Positions 1-6,665 of a stretch of DNA of 7,756 nucleotides are shown here, piece after piece. Position 1 is the first letter of the stretch. Each line of letters starts with the position of its first letter. The stretch spans positions 1 to 7,756 of the forward strand of contig CALCRH010000043.1 in NCBI GenBank assembly GCA_937894515.1. The letters are read 5' to 3'. Origin of the DNA: an uncultured Clostridia bacterium. GTDB taxonomy: Bacteria; Bacillota; Clostridia; Oscillospirales; Oscillospiraceae. Below the pieces are notes generated by a model, which did not search any database, was not told the DNA's origin, and saw nothing but the letters and a program-made list of their open reading frames with translations. A program made the position numbers and the translations under genes.

Positions 1-1
1 C

Positions 2-238
2 TCACGGATCGCCATGCTCTTTTGTCCTTTCCGTCATCGGAAGACGGAATACGAATTCCGCCCCGTGACCGTCTTTTCGGTTGTGCCCGCTGAGGCTGCC
101 CCCGTGGGCGGTGATGATGCTGCTGCAGACCGAGAGCCCGATGCCCATGCTCTGCCGCGTATTGTTTTCTTCCCTTCTCTGCCGAGGCAGAAGCTCCTCA
201 AAGAGATGGGAAAAGCGCTCTTTTTCGATGCCTGTGCC
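2..238 (-). pseudogene. Histidine kinase ATPase-domain fragment (KdpD-like), last 78 codons
   Basis: In a different frame from the hydrolase reading, this stretch encodes the end of a sensor kinase HATPase_c domain. It begins within the G1 box (GTGIEKERFSHLFEELL, residues 1-17), then a variable lid (RQRREENNTRQS), the G2 box MGIGLSVCSSIITAHGG (31-47), an aspartate-glycine turn (NRKDGHGAEF) and the final strand FVFRLPM, ending at a TGA at 2-4. The MGIGLSVC and AHGG spacing is that of KdpD-type kinases in Clostridia; the KdpD assignment is tentative. No start codon or upstream kinase sequence exists: reading upstream in this frame gives NRTEDGTGI, which does not match a kinase strand and lacks the usual D-x-G aspartate. 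Local GC content looks higher than in the adjoining element genes, in line with a different origin. Confidence 0.85.
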
Positions 239-909
239 GTCTTCTGTGCGGTTTTGGCTGTAGCTTTTGCTGTTCTATCTGCCGTCTTAACTGCCTTTTG
301 TGTTGCTTCATAGGATGCCTTTGCAGATTGTTCTGTTCTCTGCAAAACCTGTTCCCGTGTCTTAATATCCCGTTTGATTGTTTTCACAGAAGAACGGTCA
401 ACCGTTCTGACATTTCTGTTTTGACTTTTTGCTTTTTCAGTCGATTGACCGTTTTTTGCAAGCCGCTTTTGCTCTTCTGACTTCCTGCGGATCGAGCCAT
501 TCTGCTTCTGTTCTTTTCTTTCCGCATTACCGTCTTTAGCTGGAGCAGTTTCTTTTGCTTCTGGCTTCTTCTCACTCTCCGTGGATTGCTTCGGAACATC
601 ATCATCCACGTCGGATTCAGGTACATCCTCTTTAGCTTTTTTCTTTTGAATTGCCTTTCGTGCGGTCTTTTTGGCAAGATGCACCGTATCCTTTCCTATG
701 TCCTCTGCGGCATAGCGGATATTGTCTTCTGCATATTCCTCCGGAGTGATCTGTCCGTCATCAGAGAGATTTTGGGCAGTGTCTTTTGACCGCAGGATCG
801 TTTCTTTTGTTTTTGATGTGAGATGAACGGCGTTATCAAGAGAATTGCTTTTGCCTTTTGTTTTGATCGAATTGCCGTCCTTCGTCTTAACTGTCTTCAT
901 CCGGATCAC
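34..909 (-). pseudogene. CD1108-like cell-wall hydrolase gene, truncated and fused out of frame at its 3' side
   Basis: The open frame encodes up to 291 residues, but only about the first 225 look native. They are hydrophilic and Lys/Ala/Thr-rich, beginning VKTKDGNSIKTKGK and ending in TA-KTA repeats (about 205-230). This matches the cytosolic leader of the large CD1108-type element protein, which normally continues into a membrane helix and a C-terminal wall-hydrolysing peptidase (NlpC/P60 type). Here the frame passes at about 215-240 into foreign DNA. The last 60 residues (from about Ser231; rich in Ser, Ala, Arg and Gly) are an out-of-frame reading of a histidine kinase tail and end at a TGA at 34-36. 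No membrane anchor or peptidase remains. The likely start is the ATG at 900, with GAGGTG 6 bases upstream, rather than the GTG at 909 that overlaps the DUF6674-like stop. Confidence 0.75.
215..246. other. Recombination or assembly junction between element DNA and kinase DNA
   Basis: On the right of this interval the minus strand reads as the Lys/Ala-rich leader of the element protein (AKTAQKTAQASKK). On the left it reads, in another frame, as a histidine kinase (GTGIEKERF). The bases GGCACAGGCATCGAAAAA (221-238, minus strand) can be read sensibly in both frames, so the exact crossover is ambiguous and may lie in a short stretch of shared sequence. No insertion sequence, target duplication or inverted repeat is visible at the joint. 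Confidence 0.75.
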
Positions 910-1652
910 CTCATATTCTCTCTTGTGAAATCGTTGAACAGTCTGTCGGAATCATTTGCTTTCAGATATGACAAGTCCTCCTTGACCGATGATTTGATAT
1001 GCTCATACCGAAGCTTGTCTGCAAGGTCTGCCGTTCTCTGGCTCATACCCTTGAAGCGATTGCTGATGCCGGACAGGACTTTACTTGAAACACCTAAGAT
1101 ACCCTTATCCGCTTTCATCTTTTCGCTTTCTTTGGGCTGTTTCCCGAAAATCAGACGAGCTGCATTTTTGATATGTCCACCTGCTTCGTGAAGCTCCGAT
1201 TTCATTTCCAACATATTCTTGGCGTCTTTCCCGATGGAATCGGCAATCTTATCAAAGCCGGTTTTCAAGGTGTCAAGCGTTTCCGGGATTTTCATTTTTC
1301 GGACGGCGGACTGGAAAGCTTCTTTTCCTTTTTCTTTGAAAGTCGTTATGGCGTTGCCCGCCGCATGAATGATATTATCCTTTACACGACCGACAAGCGA
1401 AGCACCCTGTTTCACGCCGTTTTCCGCACGTTCCACAAGCACTGCACACTTATGTTTGAGAGATTTATCATAGATATGGTTGACTTCCTTGCGAAGCTCC
1501 TGCATTTCGATCAGCATGGAAACGATAGTGTCTTCCATATCCGAAACATAGTCCACAAGTGCAGTCACATCGTTCTTTTCCTTGTGAAGACCGTTCTTTT
1601 CAAGCGTGTCGAGCAGTTCAATCACCTGCGATTGTTCTTTCAAATCACTCAT
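906..1652 (-). CDS. DUF6674-like helical mobile-element protein
   Basis: This 248-aa protein is predicted to be almost wholly alpha-helical. It has no membrane segment and no enzyme motif. The first 65 residues (QVIELLDTLEKNGL, then VDYVSDMEDTIVSMLIEMQELRKEVNHIYDK) show heptad-like spacing of hydrophobic residues and may form a coiled coil. The middle has several amphipathic helices (about 70-160), and the C-terminus is charged. It resembles proteins annotated DUF6674 in clostridial conjugative elements; I assign this from memory of the family and its position. Function is unknown. The ATG at 1652 has an excellent AAAGGAGG 7 bases upstream, inside the end of the PP-loop gene, whose stop it overlaps as ATGA. 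Its own stop overlaps a possible GTG start of the next gene. A scaffold or partner role for the neighbouring transfer proteins is a guess. Confidence 0.8.
   Translation of the reverse strand: MSDLKEQSQVIELLDTLEKNGLHKEKNDVTALVDYVSDMEDTIVSMLIEMQELRKEVNHIYDKSLKHKCAVLVERAENGVKQGASLVGRVKDNIIHAAGNAITTFKEKGKEAFQSAVRKMKIPETLDTLKTGFDKIADSIGKDAKNMLEMKSELHEAGGHIKNAARLIFGKQPKESEKMKADKGILGVSSKVLSGISNRFKGMSQRTADLADKLRYEHIKSSVKEDLSYLKANDSDRLFNDFTRENMR
1649..1652 (-). promoter_or_regulatory. ATGA stop-start overlap with strong ribosome site
   Basis: The PP-loop gene stop and the DUF6674-like gene start share ATGA. AAAGGAGG sits 7 bases upstream of the start. The arrangement allows both re-initiation by terminating ribosomes and independent loading, so the DUF6674-like protein may be made in excess of the PP-loop protein. 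Confidence 0.7.
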
Positions 1653-2431
1653 TGGTTTTCCTCCTTTCCGAGTCTTTTTCTCAACTCTTTATAAAACGCT
1701 CTGCTTCTGATACTCATTCCTTTTGCCAGCCATTCCCGTTCAAGCTCAAAACGAACACGAAAGTCACTTGCCGAATAGTCCGCCCGAAACTTACGCCATG
1801 TTTTGCTGTCCCATTCTTCAAGTTGTTTCCATTGTTCGGGAAAGAACAAGTAGAGCTTCCGCAGTTCATTGATTCCTTGAAGCGGACAACACCAACAGGA
1901 AACTCTTTTGAAAATGGTGTAAAGTCCGCCCCAATCAAATCCCCTCGCATAGCAGTATTCAAGACACTCCTTTTCCGTCATATTCCACTCTACGAGAGGA
2001 TAGCATTTGTCCTTGATCCGCTTTCTTTCATCTGCGGCAATACCGACATACTCAATGATCTCATATTTCTTTCTCAGGTCTTTCAAATATTTGTTGACGA
2101 TCCGTGTTTTCAGCATTGCCGTACACCATCTTGCACACGGTCCCGGCCAGCTCATGCCGTCCAGATTTTCAAGCTTTGGATTTTTTCGTTTGGGATGATA
2201 CTCAAAAAAATAATACTCAAAGTCATGTGGGGCTTTGAGTACCGTGATCTGTCTTCCGATATACTGTTCAAGTTTTTCAAGATGTAAATACATTTGTGGG
2301 AATTCCAAACCCGTGTCGCAGAAAAGAATGATGTCTATCGGTCTGTGTTCTTCCATTAACCGCAAAAGCATCGCTGTTGAATCCTTACCGCCGGATAAAG
2401 AGACAACATATTTCTTTTCCTTAACCGTCAT
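1649..2431 (-). CDS. PAPS reductase family PP-loop protein (element-borne, function unknown)
   Basis: This 260-aa protein has the adenosine-nucleotide alpha-hydrolase fold of the PAPS reductase/DndC-like family. The PP-loop SGGKDS is at residues 13-18, FCDTGLEFP at 37-45, the RWCTAMLK signature at 101-108 and VGIAADE at 129-135. Nine cysteines are present, including Cys99, Cys103, Cys179, Cys181 and Cys182 (CWCCP), which could bind Zn or an Fe-S cluster. The C-terminal ECGLH-type catalytic motif of assimilatory CysH is not seen, so sulfate assimilation is unlikely. Genes like this recur inside Tn1549-like transfer operons next to VirB4, but I know of no proven role. A sulfur-transfer or nucleotide-dependent modification of DNA, RNA or protein is possible. 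The ATG overlaps the VirB4 stop (ATGA), and GGGGA about 7 bases upstream may help initiation. Confidence 0.88.
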   Translation of the reverse strand: MTVKEKKYVVSLSGGKDSTAMLLRLMEEHRPIDIILFCDTGLEFPQMYLHLEKLEQYIGRQITVLKAPHDFEYYFFEYHPKRKNPKLENLDGMSWPGPCARWCTAMLKTRIVNKYLKDLRKKYEIIEYVGIAADERKRIKDKCYPLVEWNMTEKECLEYCYARGFDWGGLYTIFKRVSCWCCPLQGINELRKLYLFFPEQWKQLEEWDSKTWRKFRADYSASDFRVRFELEREWLAKGMSIRSRAFYKELRKRLGKEENQ

Positions 2432-4755
2432 AGATTTTCCCCGACCTTTGTACTCATCAGCTTATACAATTTCGTATTCTTCGGGAAACGGTTGATGAAC
2501 GGAACAAGGGATGCACCGACCTTCATAATGCCTCTGCCGGCTTCCACATTATTGATATGGGAAATCTGTGTGTCGGAAATGCCCATCAGCTCTGCAAGCT
2601 TGATACGGTCAGTAGAAGCCTGATTGAGCATGATAACGAATTCGGAGTTGGCAAGCATCGTTCTTGCCGTATGGCTCTGCAAAAGGTCATCCACATTCTG
2701 CGTGATACCCGTACAGAACGCACCGTACTTTCTGACACGCTTCCACAAGGTAAACAGGAAGTTTGCGGAATACTCATGCTGGAACAGCAGATACACCTCA
2801 TCAATGAAGATGAAGGTGTTTTTTCCTTTGGCTCGGTTTGCAGTAATCCTGTTCAGAATACTGTCCAGAATAACGAGCATACCGACTGACTGGAGTTGTT
2901 TACCAAGTTCAAGAATGTCATAGCAGATGAGACGGTTATCCACATCCACATTTGTCTTTTTTGCAAAGGTGTTCAGCGAACCGTCCGTAAACAGTTCAAG
3001 TGCAAGTCCGATCTCCTGCGCTTCCGCCTCCGGCTGCTTCATCAGCTCCGCACGAAATTCTTTCAGCGTCGGAACAGTGCCTTGATAGTCACGCTTCTTG
3101 TAGTTGCGGTACACATTCTTGGTGCAGCGGTCAATGATGGATTTCTCAATCGCTCCGATACCGCCCGCACCGACAAGCTCTTCACAAAGCGACAGCACAA
3201 ATTCCGATTTCGTGGTGATCGGATCTGCGTCATCGCCGTATTCCTTATTCAAGTCAAGCGCATTGATATGGTTTTTACTTGTTGCGGAAATGTCAATGAC
3301 GGAGCCGCCGAGTGCGTTTACAAGCGGCGAATACTCTCTTTCGGGGTCGATGATGATAATGTCAGCGTTTCCGTCGAGCATCAGACTGGCTATCTCACAT
3401 TTTGCCGTAAACGATTTACCGGAGCCGGACACGCCGAGAATAAAGGAATTGCCGTTCAGAAGCTCACGGCGGTTAGCGATGATCATACTGTTGCTGATAG
3501 TGTTCTGCCCATAATAAATGCCGTTCTCATGACAGATTTCCTGTACCTTGAACGGCATAAATACGGCAAGTGATTCTGTTGTCAGCGTTCTTACCACATT
3601 CGTTTTGCGGCATCCGATAGGAAGGACGGTATTGAGTCCGTCCATCTGCTGATATTTCAGAACGGCGAACTGGCAGAGATGCCGCCTTGCTGTAGCAAGC
3701 AGAGTTTCCGTATCGGCATCAAGCTGTTCTTTTGTGTCTGCGGTATGGACGAGCGTGATCGTTGCGAACATCATGCGCTGGTCACGGGTAGTCAGGTCTT
3801 CCAAAAACTCTCTGGATTCCTTTCTCTGCATCTCCATATCGTAAGGCACGACCGCAGAGAAGTTGTTGTTCTGGTTCTGTTTTCTTTGCCAGTTCGTTAT
3901 ATTTGTCTCAACACCGAGCAATCTGTTTTCAACCTCTCTCACCGCTTCATCGGTGGGAATCGGAATGACATCAATCGACATCATCATATTGCGGTTCAGT
4001 TCGGTCATTTCAGACACCATGCTGTCCTTGATATAGGAAGCATATTCCTTGAGGAACAGTACCCGTGCAAACTTGTTTCCGATCTTCACATAATCGTCAT
4101 AGCGTTCTATGCTGTCCGGGCAGATATAATCCTTGAAATCGTGTCCCTTTCTTGCACTCTCGGACATATCGAAACGGAAGAACGCTTCTTCGCCCGTTCT
4201 ATAAAAGTCGTGTAAAATCCGCAGTTTCGCAGTGGCATCCAACTCATCGCAGGACGAATCCAACGCCGCAAAGTGGGTAGTCAGATCTGCCGTGATTCTC
4301 TGAAAATAGGTTCTTGCTTCTTCAATGTCCTTTTTCTGCACGGTGATCGTAATGTACTTTTCCTGCATGATACTGTTTGCGCCGGTCGCCTTGTCGATAA
4401 GCATCTGATTGTATTCCTTGCGGTATTCATTCAGTGCATCGTCACGGGCTTCCATCAGGGTGTTCCTCTCAAAGTCTCGTTTATTCATGTGGCGGTTGTT
4501 GATCGTGATCTTGGTCGTAGCACCCGAATCAAGACTGTTGAGCAACGCTTCATACGCTTCAAACATTTCCTTCTTATCGTCATCGCTGGCGACAAGATAA
4601 TTGATGTCGGTAAAACGGTAGGTCTTTGCAAACCGATTACCGACCTTGAATACTCCGTCTTCCCAAATTGTAGTGATCGGAATATAGTCCTGAACACGCT
4701 TCGGCACGACATACTTTTCCTTGTCCTGCGAAAGCATACTTTTCAGTGTTTTCAT
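2428..4755 (-). CDS. VirB4/TraE-type T4SS ATPase
   Basis: This 775-aa cytoplasmic ATPase energises assembly of, and transport through, the conjugation channel. The N-terminal CagE/TrbE/VirB-like region covers about residues 20-420. The ATPase core follows, with Walker A GVSGSGKS at 441-448, IIIIDPEREY at about 467-475, Walker B FIFIDEVYLLF at 648-658 and the TQN motif at 685-687. The C-terminal stretch SEFVIMLNQASTDRIKLAEL (704-723) is typical of VirB4 proteins of clostridial elements. Length and all key residues are intact, so it should be functional. The start ATG at 4755 overlaps the PrgI stop by four bases (ATGA). AGGAG lies rather far upstream, about 14 bases, so translation probably depends on coupling to PrgI. 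The 3' end overlaps the next gene in the same way. Confidence 0.96.
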   Translation of the reverse strand: MKTLKSMLSQDKEKYVVPKRVQDYIPITTIWEDGVFKVGNRFAKTYRFTDINYLVASDDDKKEMFEAYEALLNSLDSGATTKITINNRHMNKRDFERNTLMEARDDALNEYRKEYNQMLIDKATGANSIMQEKYITITVQKKDIEEARTYFQRITADLTTHFAALDSSCDELDATAKLRILHDFYRTGEEAFFRFDMSESARKGHDFKDYICPDSIERYDDYVKIGNKFARVLFLKEYASYIKDSMVSEMTELNRNMMMSIDVIPIPTDEAVREVENRLLGVETNITNWQRKQNQNNNFSAVVPYDMEMQRKESREFLEDLTTRDQRMMFATITLVHTADTKEQLDADTETLLATARRHLCQFAVLKYQQMDGLNTVLPIGCRKTNVVRTLTTESLAVFMPFKVQEICHENGIYYGQNTISNSMIIANRRELLNGNSFILGVSGSGKSFTAKCEIASLMLDGNADIIIIDPEREYSPLVNALGGSVIDISATSKNHINALDLNKEYGDDADPITTKSEFVLSLCEELVGAGGIGAIEKSIIDRCTKNVYRNYKKRDYQGTVPTLKEFRAELMKQPEAEAQEIGLALELFTDGSLNTFAKKTNVDVDNRLICYDILELGKQLQSVGMLVILDSILNRITANRAKGKNTFIFIDEVYLLFQHEYSANFLFTLWKRVRKYGAFCTGITQNVDDLLQSHTARTMLANSEFVIMLNQASTDRIKLAELMGISDTQISHINNVEAGRGIMKVGASLVPFINRFPKNTKLYKLMSTKVGENL

Positions 4756-5117
4756 GATTTCTTTTTCTTCTCCTCTCCATTGTATTTTTCATTCAAAACC
4801 TTTTCATACAGTGTACTGCACTCGAATTTCACCTTTGTCGGCTCAATGAACTTGCTTTTCAGCCACGCAAACGCAAACTGTTCGGCGGTCATGCCGTTGT
4901 ATGTCACAAAGCCCATCGCAATGAACGGTGCTGCACCGAGCATACAAACCCATGACAGCGTTTCCACACCACAAAACGGTTTCAGAACAAAGTACAGGCA
5001 AATAGCAGCACCCGCACCGACAATGGCAAAAACGAACTGTCTGAGAGACAGTCCGAAAAACATGGATTCGGTGTAGTTTCGGATTTCCCGGTTAATTTTC
5101 ACTTCCACGATTCTCAC
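4752..5117 (-). CDS. PrgI family T4SS membrane protein
   Basis: This protein of at most 121 aa belongs to the PrgI family, small membrane proteins encoded just before VirB4 in Gram-positive T4SS operons and thought to act in the VirB3 position. Two hydrophobic helices are visible at about residues 26-46 and 53-72, with the VKINREIRNYTE start and FGLSLRQF motif that mark the family, and a very basic tail (EEKKKKS). The start is uncertain. The GTG at 5117 leaves only one base after AAGGAG, which is too close, while the GTG at 5108 (fourth codon, giving MEVKINREIRNY) lies 10 bases from AAGGAG and also matches the usual beginning of relatives as I remember them. The shorter form is favoured. The stop overlaps the VirB4 start as ATGA. 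Confidence 0.9.
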   Translation of the reverse strand: MRIVEVKINREIRNYTESMFFGLSLRQFVFAIVGAGAAICLYFVLKPFCGVETLSWVCMLGAAPFIAMGFVTYNGMTAEQFAFAWLKSKFIEPTKVKFECSTLYEKVLNEKYNGEEKKKKS

Positions 5118-5394
5118 ACTCCTTACACGGGATCAGTTCAACAGAATCCATCCACCTTGACTGAACAAAAACGGTAATCAGGTTGTTTACATCAAGCTTA
5201 GGTTTTTCACCCTCAGACTCAAAAAGATGGCGTGATCTTTTGAACCCTTCGTATGTCTTAAACCGAATAAAATTGTTGCCTCTTGCTTTCTTCAACTGAT
5301 ATTCAATGGTTTCTTTTTTAGGTGTATTTTCCGCTTCGACAGCTACATAGATATAGCCATCATACATTTTGACTTCGTATCTTCTGTAAGTCAT
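5092..5394 (-). CDS. Small conserved-position protein of unknown function in T4SS operon
   Basis: I do not recognise a characterised family for this 100-aa protein. It is soluble-looking, with no membrane segment or signal peptide. The first 20 residues look like beta strand (YEVKMYDGYIYVAVEAE), the middle is basic (KKARGNNFIRFKTYEGFKRSRH, about 35-56) and the C-terminus contains a CKEC pair (Cys90 and Cys93). The start is well supported by GGGAGG 7 bases before the ATG, so this is very likely a real gene. It sits between VirB6 and PrgI, and its end overlaps the start region of PrgI, which suggests co-translation. The basic patch could bind nucleic acid or acidic lipid, but this is only a guess. 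Confidence 0.75.
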   Translation of the reverse strand: MTYRRYEVKMYDGYIYVAVEAENTPKKETIEYQLKKARGNNFIRFKTYEGFKRSRHLFESEGEKPKLDVNNLITVFVQSRWMDSVELIPCKECENRGSEN

Positions 5395-5420
5395 ACTTTT
5401 TCCTCCCTTCTTTTTAGATA

Positions 5421-6257
5421 TTACAGTCCCATCATTTCACGGACGATTCGATCAGACATTTTAACTGCACCGACAAGCACCAACATATTGAATATCAGTT
5501 CACCGATATATGCCCATACCTGTGTGACAGCAGATGCAGATGTATCCACGACCGGCGGGCTTGCGGCGAATACTGAGAAGATTATGCAGGCAAGAACGAT
5601 GATCGCTCCTTCAAGCAGTACGGCGCAGTAGCTTTTGAGGAATGTTTTACCGACATTCTGTGTCGGCTCTCCTGCAAAGGTAGAAAGCGGCACGGGTGCA
5701 ATGGCAGAATACATGTAGATTTTGAAAAAGCGCCCGTACACGGTCATAATCATCACAAAGGACAATACCGTAATGAATAGTCCGCCGATGAGCGTGACAG
5801 CCCATAGCGGAATACTCTCCCAAAATCCGCAGTCCTCAATGGCATCTATGATTTCACTTGGCAAAACCGTTGCCATCGAGCCTCCGATACCGCTTGCAGA
5901 CATGATTTTTGAAATGACTCCTTGAATAATCGAAAGCAAGCTCAACAGCAAATCAAGTCCGTAGGTGATCACACCTTTTGCGATAGCAAAGCGGATAAAG
6001 AGTTTCAAAGCGTGTTCCGGCTTTTTGACCTCCGCAAAGCTGCCGCAGGTTTTCATCACACCGACCACAAAGAACAGGACAAGCAAGGCATAGCCGATTG
6101 CCTGTATTGCTCCGTGAATGTTCAGAATGACCTGCCATATCGTACCGCCCTTGAAGGTTTCCGGGGATTGCGTTAATAGATTCCAGATTTCCGCAAGTTT
6201 TTCATTCCATGTTTCGAGTGCGTTCTGAAGGTTTTGAACAACCCAGTTATCTGACAT
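5421..6257 (-). CDS. VirB6/TrbL-like conjugal transfer protein, CD1112 family
   Basis: This 278-aa polytopic membrane protein belongs to the VirB6/TrbL-like family that forms part of the inner-membrane channel through which DNA passes. Hydrophobic segments are visible at about residues 45-68, 99-120, 152-175, 177-192, 212-232 and 247-267, with a central hydrophilic loop (LPSEIIDAIEDCGFWESIP) near 132-150. The conserved core around residues 170-210 (TVYGRFFKIYMYSAIAPVP, then FAGEPTQNVGKTFLKSY) is typical of this family in clostridial elements. The ATG at 6257 is supported by AAGGAGG 8 bases upstream, placed just after the hairpin. The length is normal for the family and there is no sign of damage. 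It is followed after 26 bases by a small gene with its own strong ribosome site. Confidence 0.93.
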   Translation of the reverse strand: MSDNWVVQNLQNALETWNEKLAEIWNLLTQSPETFKGGTIWQVILNIHGAIQAIGYALLVLFFVVGVMKTCGSFAEVKKPEHALKLFIRFAIAKGVITYGLDLLLSLLSIIQGVISKIMSASGIGGSMATVLPSEIIDAIEDCGFWESIPLWAVTLIGGLFITVLSFVMIMTVYGRFFKIYMYSAIAPVPLSTFAGEPTQNVGKTFLKSYCAVLLEGAIIVLACIIFSVFAASPPVVDTSASAVTQVWAYIGELIFNMLVLVGAVKMSDRIVREMMGL

Positions 6258-6280
6258 TTACTTCGCCTCCTTCAAAATTC

Positions 6281-6307
6281 GGGCGGGGTGTTGTCTGCAC
6301 CCCGCCC
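6281..6307 (-). promoter_or_regulatory. GC-rich hairpin between Maff2 and VirB6 genes (attenuator or RNA-processing site)
   Basis: A perfect 10-bp inverted repeat, GGGCGGGGTG (6281-6290) and CACCCCGCCC (6298-6307), surrounds a 7-base loop. It fills the short gap between the Maff2 stop codon and the VirB6 ribosome site. On the transcribed strand the stem is followed by GAATTTTGAAGG, so there is only a run of four T's and not a strong intrinsic terminator tail. A partial terminator, or a 3' stabiliser that raises Maff2 transcript over the downstream genes, fits best; this role is inferred. Confidence 0.65.
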
Positions 6308-6314
6308 TTGAACC

Positions 6315-6665
6315 TTAACCCGTGATAAGAGTAAGAATTTCCTTTGCAAAAGTGATAACAATGCCACCTGCAACCGTCAGAAAACCGTTAGCTCTCTGAG
6401 ACGGATCGTGAGACTTCAAAGACAGACCGACCTGCACAACACCGAAGCCGAGCAGGATCATACCAACCGCACGGATCAGTCCGAACATAAAGTCGGACAG
6501 GTTGTTGACAACGGCAAGCGGATCGTTGGTTGCCGCAAAAGCGGTCATGCTCGTCATGCAAACAAGGGCAATCGCCAGCACGATAACACAATAGGCCTTG
6601 AAACCTCTCTTGGTTTTGCCCTCCATAGGCAGGGCGTTACTGTTTTTGTGAAATAAATTCTTCAT
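6315..6665 (-). CDS. Maff2 family protein, pilin-like T4SS membrane subunit
   Basis: This 116-aa protein matches the Maff2 mobile-element family, which sits between VirD4 and VirB6 in Tn1549-like elements. The layout resembles VirB2/TrbC pilins: a basic N-terminus (to about residue 22), a hydrophobic signal-like segment at about 24-43 ending in TAFAA (a plausible signal peptidase site near residue 44), a long hydrophobic helix at about 56-83, a short basic loop (KSHDPSQRAN) and a second helix at about 95-114. A pilin or channel-lining role is inferred from this layout and position and is not proven for the family. The ATG at 6665 is chosen because AAAGGA lies 9 bases upstream. An internal ATG at 6626 has no clear ribosome site, although it would remove the overlap with the VirD4 gene. 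A strong hairpin follows the stop codon. Confidence 0.9.
   Translation of the reverse strand: MKNLFHKNSNALPMEGKTKRGFKAYCVIVLAIALVCMTSMTAFAATNDPLAVVNNLSDFMFGLIRAVGMILLGFGVVQVGLSLKSHDPSQRANGFLTVAGGIVITFAKEILTLITG

Noticed and set aside
34..230. The C-terminal 60 residues of the fused frame as a novel protein domain
   Set aside because: They are rich in Ser, Ala, Arg and Gly without pattern and are the out-of-frame reading of a clear histidine kinase domain.
1173..2287. Long plus-strand open frames opposite the DUF6674-like and PP-loop genes
   Set aside because: They are antisense to well-supported genes, have no ribosome sites of note and translate to composition typical of shadow frames.
1649..2431. 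Assimilatory PAPS/APS reductase (CysH)
   Set aside because: The C-terminal catalytic cysteine motif is absent and the gene sits in a transfer operon with no other sulfate genes.
2896..5076. Plus-strand open frames opposite VirB4 and PrgI
   Set aside because: They mirror a highly conserved ATPase gene on the minus strand and show no recognisable domain.
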